Positions 24,706 through 34,090 of a stretch of 64,000 bases of DNA are shown here, piece by piece. Source of the stretch: Flavobacterium poyangense (GTDB taxonomy: Bacteria > Bacteroidota > Bacteroidia > Flavobacteriales > Flavobacteriaceae); contig NZ_JAALLN010000013.1 in NCBI RefSeq assembly GCF_011751075.1, forward strand, positions 61,018 to 125,017. Reading direction: 5' to 3'. Below the pieces are notes generated by a model. That model made no database searches and was not told the origin of the DNA. It saw only the letters and a list, made by a program, of their open reading frames with translations. The number at the start of each line of letters is the position of its first letter. Position 1 is the stretch's first letter. The translations under genes and the position numbers were made by a program.

Positions 24706-26709
24706 ATGAAAATTAATCAACTACCAATTATTGTATTCTTTCTTTTTTCTTGTCTTAACCTGGCAGCTCAGGATTTTAGAATGGGAAAAGTTTCCGTTGC
24801 CGAATTAGAACAAAAAGTGCATCCGACGGATTCTGCAGCTACTGCAGCAATTTTATATAAAAAAGGAAAAAGTAGAATAGAGTATGATCAAACAGACGGG
24901 TTTATTACTTTGACTGAAGTCGAAACGAGAATTAAGATTTATAAAAAAGAGGCTTACGATTTTGCAAATCAGGAAGTTTGGTACTACTCCGGGAATAGTA
25001 ACAGAGAAAAGGTTTTCTTTTCGGATGCTGTTACATTTAATTTGGTAGCGGGTAAAATAGAAAAAACAAAGCTTAAAAGCGATGGGACTTTTGATGAGGT
25101 TGTAAATAAAAACAGAAGCAGAAAAAAAATAACAATGCCCAATGTTAAAGAAGGATCTGTAATAGAATTTAAATATACAATCAGAAGTCTTTTCAGGGAA
25201 ATTAGAGACTGGAATTTTCAGACTTCTGTTCCTGTAAATTATTCGGAGTTTTCAACCTTTATTCCCGAGTACTATGTTTTTAATGCAAGGCATAAAGGGT
25301 ACTTATCTCCTAAAGTAACAAAAGAAAAAGCTACTAAAAGTATCACTTTTTTAAATAAAGAAAGATCATCGAATGCCGCTACTACCTTTTCTAATGATAA
25401 GCTTGATTATTTTGAAAATCAAACTACCTATATAGCAGAGAATTTTCCGGCAATGAAAGAGGAGTCCTATGTAAACAATATTAATAATTATACTTCAAGT
25501 GTTGAGCATGAGTTGTCAATGGTTCAATTTCCTAACGAACCGATGAAGTCCTTTTCTACAGATTGGAACTCTGTGGCAAAAACGATTTATAATTATGATG
25601 ATTTTGGCCCTGAGTTAAACAAGACAGGTTATTTTGAGGATGATTTAAAAGTTGTTTTAGACGGTAAGGTTACCAGCGAAGAGCGAATAATGGCGATTTT
25701 AGATTATGTTAAAACTTCAGTAAAATGGAATGACTATCTGGGATATAGCTGTGACAATGGAGTTAAGAAAGCCTATAAAGAAAAAACAGGAAATATTGCA
25801 GATATCAATTTAATGCTTACTGCCATGTTGCGTCATTCGGGTTTAAATGCAAATCCGGTTTTGGTAAGCACACGTTCAAACGGAATTGCTTTATTTCCTA
25901 ACAGAACGGCTTTTAATTATGTAATTGCTGCCGTAGAAACGCCAAACGGAACTATTTTATTAGATGCCACGAGTAAAAATTCCTCTCCTAATATTTTACC
26001 TTTCAGGGTGCTAAACTGGCAGGGAAGGTTAATACGTAAAGACGGAACTTCGGAGGCAATTGATTTAATGCCTAAAAAACCATCAGGAGATAACGTTTTT
26101 ATGAACTATGAGATTGATGGCGAAGGTAAAATTACAGGAAAAGTAAGAAGGCAATGTACAGATTATAATGCGATGGCTTATAGAAATGAAGTAGCCGGAG
26201 TAAAAGAAGAGGCTTATCTGGAAAAACTTGAAAATGAAAATAACAAAATAGAAATTAATGACTACAGCAGAACAAATGAAAAAGAAATTTTATTGCCTGC
26301 TATAGAAACTTATTCTTTCAAAGGAGACAATCTGGCGGAAGTAATTGGGGGTAAAATCTATATTAATCCGATGTTGTTTTACACCAATACTGAAAATTCT
26401 TTTAAGCAGGAAACACGTGAGTACCCTGTTGATTTTGGATTTCCTTTTGCTGATAAATTCAATATTACGATTAAGCTTCCTGAAGGATTTGCGGTAGAAA
26501 CATTACCGGCTCCGGCAGTGATCGCAATGGAAGATAATTTAGGAACCTTTAAGTTTAACATCGCTGAAAATAGTGGTGTGCTTCAATTGTCTGTGTTACA
26601 CCAGATAAATGAAGCAATTGTTACGCCTGAAAAGTATGAGATGATCAAAGAATATTATAAAGCAATGATTGCTAAAGAAACTGAAAAAGTAGTTTTAAAA
26701 AGAATATAA
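24706..26709 (+). CDS. DUF3857 protein with degenerate transglutaminase-like domain (copy 2)
   Basis: A 667-residue secreted paralogue of the preceding gene, with a signal peptide ending near LNLAAQ (about 22). The DUF3857 part is clear in MPNVKEGSVIEFKYTIRS (about 145-162). In the transglutaminase-like part the position of the catalytic cysteine is I364 (GNIADINLML) and that of the histidine is Y405 (FNYVIAA). An acidic residue remains in LLDATSK. It is therefore probably non-catalytic and may bind rather than cut. It starts 5 bases after copy 1 and ends 2 bases before copy 3. Confidence 0.82.
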   Translation: MKINQLPIIVFFLFSCLNLAAQDFRMGKVSVAELEQKVHPTDSAATAAILYKKGKSRIEYDQTDGFITLTEVETRIKIYKKEAYDFANQEVWYYSGNSNREKVFFSDAVTFNLVAGKIEKTKLKSDGTFDEVVNKNRSRKKITMPNVKEGSVIEFKYTIRSLFREIRDWNFQTSVPVNYSEFSTFIPEYYVFNARHKGYLSPKVTKEKATKSITFLNKERSSNAATTFSNDKLDYFENQTTYIAENFPAMKEESYVNNINNYTSSVEHELSMVQFPNEPMKSFSTDWNSVAKTIYNYDDFGPELNKTGYFEDDLKVVLDGKVTSEERIMAILDYVKTSVKWNDYLGYSCDNGVKKAYKEKTGNIADINLMLTAMLRHSGLNANPVLVSTRSNGIALFPNRTAFNYVIAAVETPNGTILLDATSKNSSPNILPFRVLNWQGRLIRKDGTSEAIDLMPKKPSGDNVFMNYEIDGEGKITGKVRRQCTDYNAMAYRNEVAGVKEEAYLEKLENENNKIEINDYSRTNEKEILLPAIETYSFKGDNLAEVIGGKIYINPMLFYTNTENSFKQETREYPVDFGFPFADKFNITIKLPEGFAVETLPAPAVIAMEDNLGTFKFNIAENSGVLQLSVLHQINEAIVTPEKYEMIKEYYKAMIAKETEKVVLKRI

Positions 26710-26711
26710 AA

Positions 26712-28682
26712 ATGTTATTGAGGGTTATTGGTGTTTTGTTTTTTGTGATTTGTAGTTCAATTGAAGTATGTGCACAGAATTATGAGTTAGGTAAAGTAAC
26801 AATTGAGGAATTACAGGAAAAAGCATACCCGAAGGATACGAGTGCGATTGCTGCAATCTTAAGCAAAAAAGGGAGAACCTTTTTTACGTACAATAGCGAA
26901 AGTGGTTTTACTACAAATCATGTGTATGAATTTAGAATAAAAATTTACAAAAAAGAAGGTTTAAGCTGGGCGAATCAAAGAGTATCTTATTATGTGGGTT
27001 ACGAAAATCTGAAAGATGATAAAGTTGCATTTTCTAAGGCTGTAACCTACAATCTTGAAAATGGAGCAATTGTAAAAACAAAGCTAGATAGTGAGGGTAG
27101 TTTTAAAAATAAGATAAATAAATTTTGGAATGTTGCAACTATTACTTTACCCAATGTGAAAGTTGGTTCGGTTATAGAATTCAAGTATACTTTAAAATCA
27201 GAGAATGTAAGTCGTCTTCCTGATTTTGATTTTCAATATGAAATCCCGGTAAATTATTTTGAGTATAAAACGGAAATTCCGGAATTCTTTCTCTATAAAA
27301 CACTGCTCAAAGGTTTTATAAAACCAGAAATGAGTTCAGAATTTGCTCAAATTAGACAAGTATACGCCAATAATTACAGGCAAATTAACAGCTCGTATAC
27401 GGCTAAAGATATCCCGGCACTTAAGGAAGAAGAATTTGTAGATAATATCGATAATTACAAAGGCTCTATACAAAACGAATTAGAGTTAAAGAGATTTCCG
27501 GATATGCCGGTTGTTAATTATACAAAAACCTGGGAAGGAGTAGCGGCCACTATTTATAAAGAAGACGATTTTGGTAAAGAACTGTCGGAAAAAGATTTTT
27601 TCTCAGCAGATTTAAAAAATGTTTTGCAAGGTGCAACTGATCCCAAAGAGCGTCTGAATGCTATTTTCAAGTTTGTCCAAACCAGAATGAACTGGAACAA
27701 AATGAAAGGGTATTATGTAGATAAAGGCGTAAAAAAAGCATACGAAGAAAAAACAGGAAATGTAGCTGAAATAAATTTTATGTTAATCAGTATGCTAAGA
27801 TCGGCTAATATAGAAGCAAACCCGGTTTTGGTTAGTACAATAGAGAATGGAATTCCCGTATTTCCTAACCGAACAGTTTTTAATTATGTTATCGTTGCAG
27901 CTGAAATAGGCGGACAACAAATTTTGTTGGATGCGACAAATAAGTTTACCAGCCCGGATATTTTGCCATTGAATGTTTTGAACTGGAATGGCAGATTAAT
28001 AAAAGGCGATGGTTCTACAAAAGAAGTTTCGTTGCTTCCTTCCGTTAGTTCAAAAAACAGTTACACTTTAAATGTCATCATAACTCCGGATTTACAAAAA
28101 CTGGAAGGGACTTTAAAAATAAAAAAAACAGACTATAATGCTCTTAATTTTAGAACAACCAATGCAGCTAAAACAAATGATAGCTATTTGGAAAAGCTGG
28201 AAAACGAGTTTGCAGGTATTGAGATCAAAGAGTATAACGTTGAGAATAAAGAAGAGGATTTGTCAAGTGCTGTTGTAGAAAAAATTAATTTTGTGCTAAA
28301 TAGCCCTTTTGATATAATTGGAGGAAAGATATTTATGAAACCATTGCTTGGTTTTGGATATGGCAAAAATCCATTTAATCAGGAAAACAGACAGATGCCG
28401 ATTCATTTTAACTTTAAAGACCAGTTAAATTATAGCCTGTCTTGTCAAATTCCCGAAGGTTATGATGTTGAATCCATGCCTAAATCGAAACGGATAATGT
28501 TAGAAGATAAAGGTATAGTTTATACCTTAAACATTGTCAGGGATGAAAATAGAATGCTGATTAAATCGGAGATGGAAATAAATAGAACTCATTTTGTAAC
28601 TGAAGAGTATGATATGTTAAAGGAATTTTTTCAGAATGTAATTGAGTTTCAAAATGAAAAAATTGTTCTTAAAAAAGCATAG
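26712..28682 (+). CDS. DUF3857 protein with degenerate transglutaminase-like domain (copy 3)
   Basis: A 656-residue secreted paralogue, with a signal peptide ending near EVCAQ (about 22). It is closest to copy 4: both begin with ELGKVTI-ELQEK and share LPNVKVGS and NPVLVSTIENG. Where a catalytic cysteine and histidine would be, it has V351 (GNVAEINFML) and Y392 (FNYVIVA), so catalysis is unlikely. It lies 2 bases after copy 2 and 2 bases before copy 4, pointing to one transcript. Role unknown. Confidence 0.82.
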   Translation: MLLRVIGVLFFVICSSIEVCAQNYELGKVTIEELQEKAYPKDTSAIAAILSKKGRTFFTYNSESGFTTNHVYEFRIKIYKKEGLSWANQRVSYYVGYENLKDDKVAFSKAVTYNLENGAIVKTKLDSEGSFKNKINKFWNVATITLPNVKVGSVIEFKYTLKSENVSRLPDFDFQYEIPVNYFEYKTEIPEFFLYKTLLKGFIKPEMSSEFAQIRQVYANNYRQINSSYTAKDIPALKEEEFVDNIDNYKGSIQNELELKRFPDMPVVNYTKTWEGVAATIYKEDDFGKELSEKDFFSADLKNVLQGATDPKERLNAIFKFVQTRMNWNKMKGYYVDKGVKKAYEEKTGNVAEINFMLISMLRSANIEANPVLVSTIENGIPVFPNRTVFNYVIVAAEIGGQQILLDATNKFTSPDILPLNVLNWNGRLIKGDGSTKEVSLLPSVSSKNSYTLNVIITPDLQKLEGTLKIKKTDYNALNFRTTNAAKTNDSYLEKLENEFAGIEIKEYNVENKEEDLSSAVVEKINFVLNSPFDIIGGKIFMKPLLGFGYGKNPFNQENRQMPIHFNFKDQLNYSLSCQIPEGYDVESMPKSKRIMLEDKGIVYTLNIVRDENRMLIKSEMEINRTHFVTEEYDMLKEFFQNVIEFQNEKIVLKKA

Positions 28683-28684
28683 TT

Positions 28685-30676
28685 ATGATTTTACGTTTAG
28701 TTGTTGTTGTCTTTTTTACGGTTTGTGCTATTTCTAAAAGTAATGCCCAAAACCAGGAGTTAGGTAAAGTAACCATTTCAGAATTGCAGGAAAAAGTAAA
28801 CCCGAAAGATACTACTGCCGCCGCCGCAATTTTATTTAAAAAAGGAAGAACATTTTTTACTTATAACCAAAAAAACGGATTTGTAGCCAATCATGTTTAT
28901 GAGTTTAAAATTAAAATTTATAAAAAAGAAGGTCTTAGTTGGGCCGATCAAAACGCACGATATTACATTGGTTACGAAAATCTGAATGAAGACCGACTAG
29001 AGTTTTCTAATGCAGTTACGTATAATCTTGAAAAAGGAGCCATTGTAAAAACAAAACTCGATAGTGAAGGAGCCTTTAAGAAAAAGGTAAACAAGTATTG
29101 GAACGAGAAAACGATAACATTACCCAATGTAAAAGTAGGGTCGATTATTGAGTATAAATACATTTTGAAATCTGAAAATTTAGTGCGGTTTCCTGATTTT
29201 GAGATCCAGTATAGTATTCCGGTAAATTATTTCGAGTACAAAATAGAGATTCCCGAAGTATACGTTTATAAACCAATATTGATAGGAGGTTTTCAGATAG
29301 AAACAACAGCGAAACTGGTTAAGGGGTATCAGGCTTTTGAGGACGAATACAATAAAACAAGTTCGCTTTCGTATCAACAAATCGATGCCGTGTATAAAGG
29401 AAAAGACATACCGGCTTTGGTCAAGGAGCCTTATGTTGATAATGCCGATAATTACAGAGGTGCTATCCAGCAGGAGCTCGAAAGGATTCGTTATCCTGAT
29501 GCACCCGATAAAGATTACACTGTTACCTGGGAAGGTGTGGCAACGAATATTTTTAAAAGTGAAAATTTTGGAAAAGAACTTAATGAAAAGAATTTTTTAT
29601 TAGAAGATGTAAAACGATTGTTGACCAATGTCGAATCTCAAAACGAGAGATTAAATATCATTTTTAATTTCGTTCAGAACAAAATGAATTGGAATGAGGT
29701 TAATGATTGTTACACCAACAAAGGAATAGCGAAAGCATATGTCGACCAGTCCGGAAATGTAGCGGAAATTAATTTCATTTTGATTAATATGCTGAAACTG
29801 GCCGGTATAGAAGTAAATCCTGTTTTGGTGAGTACAATAGAAAATGGAGTTCCGGTTTATCCGACAAGAACAGGCTTTAATTATGTTATCGCTGCTGCGG
29901 AAATTGAAGGGAAACAAATTTTGCTTGATGCTTCTCATAAATTCACTTCTCCGAATATTTTGCCATTAAGTGTGTTAAACTGGAAAGGAAGACTTATTAA
30001 GAAAGATGGCTCTTCAAAAGAAATCGATTTAATGCCGCAACTATTATCTAAAGAAAGTTCGAATGTTTTGGCAAAAATAGATGCCCTTGGAGCAATTACC
30101 GGAAAAGTAAGGATTCAGAGGACAGATTATGAAGCTTATAGTTTTAGAATTAGAAATGCAGGTAAAAGTGAAGACAGTTATCTTGAGAAACTGGAAGAGC
30201 AATTGGGAGATTTGAAAATTTCTGATTATAAAATTGAGAATAAAAAAACAGCTTTAAATGACCCTGTTATAGAAACCTACTCTTTTACGTCGGTAAATCA
30301 AACCGAGGGTATAGGGGGAAAGATGTTTATTGATCCGCTCTTGTTTTTTACAACAGCTAAAAATCCTTTTAATCAGGAAAACAGACAAATGCCGATTTAT
30401 TTCGGTCACCCTACACAAGAAAAAATTAATATAACCCTCGAAATCCCATCAGGTTATGCAGTAGAGACACTGCCTGCTCCGGTTAGGATTTCGTTAGAGA
30501 ACAAAGAAATAGTTTATGTTTTAAGCATCGCTGCTATAGAAAACAAAATTCAAATTAGTTGTCTAAAAGAGATTAACAATAGTATTTTTGCAGCAGATCA
30601 GTATAGCGGATTAAAAGATATTTTCCAGAAAGCGATCGCAAGTCAGAATGAAAAAATTGTTCTTAAAAAAATATAA
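28685..30676 (+). CDS. DUF3857 protein with degenerate transglutaminase-like domain (copy 4)
   Basis: A 663-residue secreted paralogue of copy 3, with a signal peptide ending near SNAQ (about 22). The catalytic cysteine and histidine positions hold V359 (GNVAEINFIL) and Y400 (FNYVIAA). The C-terminal domain keeps the LEIPSGYAVETLPAP pattern common to all four. The MazG-like gene starts 2 bases later, so the four-gene run continues into a nucleotide pyrophosphohydrolase. Confidence 0.82.
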   Translation: MILRLVVVVFFTVCAISKSNAQNQELGKVTISELQEKVNPKDTTAAAAILFKKGRTFFTYNQKNGFVANHVYEFKIKIYKKEGLSWADQNARYYIGYENLNEDRLEFSNAVTYNLEKGAIVKTKLDSEGAFKKKVNKYWNEKTITLPNVKVGSIIEYKYILKSENLVRFPDFEIQYSIPVNYFEYKIEIPEVYVYKPILIGGFQIETTAKLVKGYQAFEDEYNKTSSLSYQQIDAVYKGKDIPALVKEPYVDNADNYRGAIQQELERIRYPDAPDKDYTVTWEGVATNIFKSENFGKELNEKNFLLEDVKRLLTNVESQNERLNIIFNFVQNKMNWNEVNDCYTNKGIAKAYVDQSGNVAEINFILINMLKLAGIEVNPVLVSTIENGVPVYPTRTGFNYVIAAAEIEGKQILLDASHKFTSPNILPLSVLNWKGRLIKKDGSSKEIDLMPQLLSKESSNVLAKIDALGAITGKVRIQRTDYEAYSFRIRNAGKSEDSYLEKLEEQLGDLKISDYKIENKKTALNDPVIETYSFTSVNQTEGIGGKMFIDPLLFFTTAKNPFNQENRQMPIYFGHPTQEKINITLEIPSGYAVETLPAPVRISLENKEIVYVLSIAAIENKIQISCLKEINNSIFAADQYSGLKDIFQKAIASQNEKIVLKKI

Positions 30677-30678
30677 AA

Positions 30679-31005
30679 ATGGATTTAAAAAACGCACAAC
30701 TAGACGTAGATATCTGGATCAAAGAACACGGAGTTCGTTATTTTAATGAATTGACCAATATGGCACAACTTACAGAAGAAGTAGGTGAAGTAGCCCGTAT
30801 TATTGCCCGTCGTTATGGGGAACAATCAGAAAAGGAAAGTGATAAAAATAAAGATTTAGGAGAAGAACTGGCCGATGTTGTCTTTGTGGTTTTGTGTCTG
30901 GCCAATCAAACCGGTATCGATTTGCAAGCCGCTTTTGACAAAAAAATGGATTTGAAATCGGTTAGAGATAAAGACCGTCACAAAAACAACGATAAATTAA
31001 AATAA
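30679..31005 (+). CDS. MazG-like nucleotide pyrophosphohydrolase
   Basis: A 108-residue all-alpha NTP pyrophosphohydrolase. The metal-binding helices are visible as LTEEVGEVARII (about 31-42, ExxE) and LGEELADVVFVVLCLAN (about 60-76, ExxD). Such enzymes hydrolyse NTPs or dNTPs to monophosphates for pool cleaning. It is short and single-domain, unlike full-length MazG. It follows the last DUF3857 gene by 2 bases, and aroA starts 80 bases on from a separate promoter. Confidence 0.9.
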   Translation: MDLKNAQLDVDIWIKEHGVRYFNELTNMAQLTEEVGEVARIIARRYGEQSEKESDKNKDLGEELADVVFVVLCLANQTGIDLQAAFDKKMDLKSVRDKDRHKNNDKLK

Positions 31006-31027
31006 TGTGATAAGTCATGGCAAAGCT

Positions 31028-31057
31028 TTGGAGTGTCCTTTTTTTAAAATAAATTTG
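31028..31057 (+). promoter_or_regulatory. Promoter for aroA
   Basis: TTG (31028-31030), exactly 19 bases, then TAAATTTG (31050-31057). This is a consensus fit and lies 28 bases before the aroA ATG, so aroA need not depend on the upstream run. Confidence 0.7.
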
Positions 31058-31085
31058 CGGAAATGCATAAAACAACACGCCTAAA

Positions 31086-32309
31086 ATGAATTTATTACTA
31101 CATACCAATCATAAAAACTTAGAAGGTCAAATAGCAGTTACAGGATCAAAGAGCGAAACCAATCGTTTGTTGTTGTTAAAAGCCCTGTTTCCGAATATTA
31201 CTTTAGCCAATACCTCAAACTCTGATGACAGCGAAGTAATGCAAAAAGCCTTGGTTGGAAATGATGAAATTGTAGACATTCACCATGCCGGAACGGCGAT
31301 GCGTTTTTTAACAGCCTATTTTGCTGTAAACGAAGAACGCGAAGTGGTAATGACAGGTTCTGCCAGAATGCAGGAGCGTCCGATAAAAATTTTAGTTGAA
31401 GCTTTGGCACAATTAGGAGTTGAAATTTCATACGAAAAAGAAGTCGGATACCCGCCAATACGAATCAAAGGGAAAAAAGTCAGTGCTTCAAAAGTTACTT
31501 TGGCCGCCAATGTAAGCAGCCAGTATATTTCGGCACTTTTGTTAGTCGCTTCAAAATTAGAAAATGGTTTAGAGCTTACTTTAGAAGGAGAAATTACTTC
31601 TATTCCCTACATCAACATGACTTTGGCGTTGTTAAAGGATTTAGAAATCCAAACCAGTTTTGAAGGGAATGTGATCAAAGTATATCCAAAAGAGGCTGTT
31701 GCTTCAAAAGAAATGGTAGTAGAGTCTGATTGGAGTTCTGCTTCTTACTTTTTTAGTTTAGTAGCTTTGGCAGATACCGCATCGATTACTTTAAGCAGTT
31801 ATAAAAAAGACAGTTTACAAGGGGATTCAGCTTTGGTTTCGATCTACGAGAAAATGGGAGTTCAAACGACTTTCGAAGGAAATAAAATGACTTTGAAAAA
31901 ACAACCCGACTTTAAACTTGAAACTTTAAACCTGGAATTAAACAATACACCCGACATTGCACAAACCATTGTAGTGACTTGTTTAGGTTTAGGAATCGGA
32001 TGTCATTTAACAGGTCTTCATACTTTAAAAATTAAAGAAACCGACAGATTGGAAGCGTTGCGAATTGAGCTTACAAAACTTGGAGCAACTATTTCAGTTA
32101 CCAACGACAGTCTGACTTTAATCGCCTCAGAAAGTATAAATCACAATATAAAAATTGCTACTTACAACGACCATCGTATGGCCATGGCATTTGCACCTTT
32201 AGCACTTAAAGTCCCAATTATTATTGATGATGCAGAAGTAGTTTCAAAGTCCTACCCGGATTTTTGGAATGATTTAAAAGAATTAAAATTCGAGGTTTCA
32301 GAGCTATAA
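31086..32309 (+). CDS. aroA: 3-phosphoshikimate 1-carboxyvinyltransferase (EPSP synthase)
   Basis: A 407-residue enzyme that joins phosphoenolpyruvate to shikimate-3-phosphate, the sixth shikimate step. K22, S23 and R27 of the shikimate-phosphate site are in GSKSETNR, and the later KIKETDRLEAL and NDHRMAMAFAPLAL motifs are intact. In the loop GTAMRFL (69-75), the proline of E. coli P101 is F74. P101 changes in other EPSP synthases lower glyphosate sensitivity, but here it is probably a lineage trait. The protein is about 20 residues shorter than the E. coli enzyme. Confidence 0.95.
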   Translation: MNLLLHTNHKNLEGQIAVTGSKSETNRLLLLKALFPNITLANTSNSDDSEVMQKALVGNDEIVDIHHAGTAMRFLTAYFAVNEEREVVMTGSARMQERPIKILVEALAQLGVEISYEKEVGYPPIRIKGKKVSASKVTLAANVSSQYISALLLVASKLENGLELTLEGEITSIPYINMTLALLKDLEIQTSFEGNVIKVYPKEAVASKEMVVESDWSSASYFFSLVALADTASITLSSYKKDSLQGDSALVSIYEKMGVQTTFEGNKMTLKKQPDFKLETLNLELNNTPDIAQTIVVTCLGLGIGCHLTGLHTLKIKETDRLEALRIELTKLGATISVTNDSLTLIASESINHNIKIATYNDHRMAMAFAPLALKVPIIIDDAEVVSKSYPDFWNDLKELKFEVSEL

Positions 32310-32318
32310 AAGGTTTTA

Positions 32319-32651
32319 AACCATATAAGTACATAGAAGTTCATTTTAGTTTTTTTAAAGGACAACGATTTCTGGTTTAACCGATAAAAAGGGAGAGTTC
32401 TAAAAGCTAAAAATGGATTCGATTTAGTGAGAAACAGTTAAAGCATTTCACAAAAAAGAATAAAAAAAATCCGTTTTTATCCGCGTCCAAACCACGATAG
32501 AATTTCACACAACAGCTAAACACATATAATTTACCTCCGATTGAAAACCGGAGGTTTTTTTTGGAGTTGATTTCCAAAGCTGTAGCCAAATAAAAGGGGT
32601 ATTCCTTTCAAAGTAATCCTGTTAAATGAACTTCTATGGACTTATATGGTT
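32319..32651. repeat. Inverted repeat arms of 28 bases around a 277-base core
   Basis: The left arm (32319-32346, starting AACCATATAAGTACATAGAA) and the right arm (32624-32651, starting AAATGAACTTCTATGGACTT) are reverse complements at 27 of 28 positions. The core contains a terminator but no transposase. The layout could be a non-autonomous element or a long-range RNA stem. No target-site duplication is evident. Confidence 0.7.
32533..32562 (+). terminator. Intrinsic terminator between aroA and queA
   Basis: ACCTCCG (32533-32539) pairs with CGGAGGT (32549-32555), followed by a run of eight T. Confidence 0.85.
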
Positions 32652-32722
32652 CAAAAAAGTATTTTTTAAAAGGGTTAAAGTGGCAGTAAATCAAGGGCTT
32701 TTGAAAATAAACAGCAAAACAC

Positions 32723-32754
32723 TTGACAACGCCTATCTCACAATCGTATATTTG
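32723..32754 (+). promoter_or_regulatory. Promoter for queA
   Basis: TTG (32723-32725), 21 bases, then TATATTTG (32747-32754), with the start codon 64 bases downstream. Confidence 0.65.
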
Positions 32755-32817
32755 CACTCGATTTATAATTTTAGATAAAAAATCTAAATACTACATTCAA
32801 AAATCAACAATTCAAAT

Positions 32818-33867
32818 ATGAAATTATCACATTTTCAGTTTAATTTACCGAAAGAACTTTTAGCAGAATTTCCAGCAGAAAACAGAGATGAGTCTCGTTT
32901 AATGGTAATTGACCGTCAAAAACAAACTATAGAGCACAAAATGTTCAAAGATGTTATCAATTATTTTGATGATGGGGACGTTTTGATTCTTAATAATACT
33001 AAAGTTTTCCCGGCACGTTTGTACGGAAACAAAGAAAAAACAGGAGCTAGAATCGAAGTTTTCTTATTGAGAGAATTAAATTCGGAACAACGTCTTTGGG
33101 ACGTTTTGGTTGATCCGGCCCGTAAAATCAGAATTGGTAACAAACTTTATTTTGGTGACGATGATTCGTTAGTAGCTGAGGTAATTGACAATACAACTTC
33201 TCGTGGTAGAACATTACGTTTCTTATACGATGGTTCTTATGAAGAATTCAGAAATAAACTAACAGAACTAGGAGAAACTCCAATCCCAAAATACATCAAC
33301 AGAGAAGTAACTGCTGAAGATGCTGAGAGATACCAAACTATTTATGCAAAAGAAGAAGGAGCTGTAGCAGCACCAACTGCAGGTTTACACTTCTCAAAAC
33401 ACCTTTTGAAAAAATTGGAAATCAAAGGAGTAAACTTTGCGGAAGTAACTTTACACGTTGGTTTAGGAACTTTCAACCCGGTTGAGGTGGAAGATTTATC
33501 GAAACATAAAATGGATTCCGAAGAATTGATTATCAATCAGGAAGCTTGCGATATTGTAAACGCTGCTAAAGGAAACAGAAAACGTATCTGTGCTGTTGGA
33601 ACAACTTCAATGCGTGCGATTGAAAGTTCAGTTTCTTCTCAAAATACTTTAAATCCATACGAAGGATGGACAAATAAATTTATTTTTCCTCCTCACGATT
33701 TTAGTATTGCGAACTGTATGATTACAAATTTTCACACACCAAAATCTACATTGTTAATGATGATTTCAGCTTTCTGTGGTCATGATTTAATGAAAAGAGC
33801 ATACGAAGAAGCAATCAAAGAAGAATACAAATTCTATTCTTACGGAGATGCAATGCTAATCCTATAA
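32818..33867 (+). CDS. queA: S-adenosylmethionine:tRNA ribosyltransferase-isomerase
   Basis: A 349-residue cytosolic enzyme that moves the ribosyl part of SAM onto preQ1 in tRNA, giving epoxyqueuosine. Typical signatures are MKLSHFQFNLPKELLAEFP at the start, VLILNNTKVFPARLYGNK (about 56-73), APTAGLHFS (near 184), LHVGLGTFNPV and TNFHTPKSTLLMMISAF. Length fits the family. It belongs to the same pathway as queE at 59759, but the two are not linked. It stands alone, with its own promoter. Confidence 0.97.
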   Translation: MKLSHFQFNLPKELLAEFPAENRDESRLMVIDRQKQTIEHKMFKDVINYFDDGDVLILNNTKVFPARLYGNKEKTGARIEVFLLRELNSEQRLWDVLVDPARKIRIGNKLYFGDDDSLVAEVIDNTTSRGRTLRFLYDGSYEEFRNKLTELGETPIPKYINREVTAEDAERYQTIYAKEEGAVAAPTAGLHFSKHLLKKLEIKGVNFAEVTLHVGLGTFNPVEVEDLSKHKMDSEELIINQEACDIVNAAKGNRKRICAVGTTSMRAIESSVSSQNTLNPYEGWTNKFIFPPHDFSIANCMITNFHTPKSTLLMMISAFCGHDLMKRAYEEAIKEEYKFYSYGDAMLIL

Positions 33868-33940
33868 TCCGCAAAGCGGAATTACTATAAAGAACCTGTC
33901 AGAAATGATGGGTTTTTTGTTTTGTGGTAAAAAGTAAAAA

Positions 33941-34017
33941 GTAAGATGTGAAATGTAAAAAGTAAAGAGCTTCAGCTTTGACATTTGACTTTTCACATCT
34001 TACATTTCACATCTTAC
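33941..34017. repeat. Inverted repeat, GTAAGATGTGAAATGTAA arms
   Basis: The 18-base arm at 33941-33958 has its perfect reverse complement at 34000-34017, in the spacer between queA and kynU. It is surrounded by GTAAAAA heptamer-like repeats, which recur at 42176-42208. Confidence 0.8.
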
Positions 34018-34090
34018 ACTTTATGAACCTGAAACAAAACAAACAAAATAAGAGAACATTTTCCTATTTTTACAAGCAAAACAAAAAACA

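Larger units (their letters stand above)
32310..32817. other. Intergenic region bounded by long inverted arms
   Basis: No gene is seen in 508 bases. The region holds the inverted arms at 32319-32346 and 32624-32651, a terminator between them (32533-32562) and the queA promoter (32723-32754). Confidence 0.7.

Noticed and set aside
29337..29603. A second frame inside the fourth DUF3857 gene
   Set aside because: It is in another frame of a strongly supported gene and has no coherent composition.
32655..32817. preQ1 riboswitch in front of queA (and of queE at 59714-59758)
   Set aside because: Neither leader shows the compact pseudoknot pattern with its A-rich tail; the sequence is explained by promoter and spacer.
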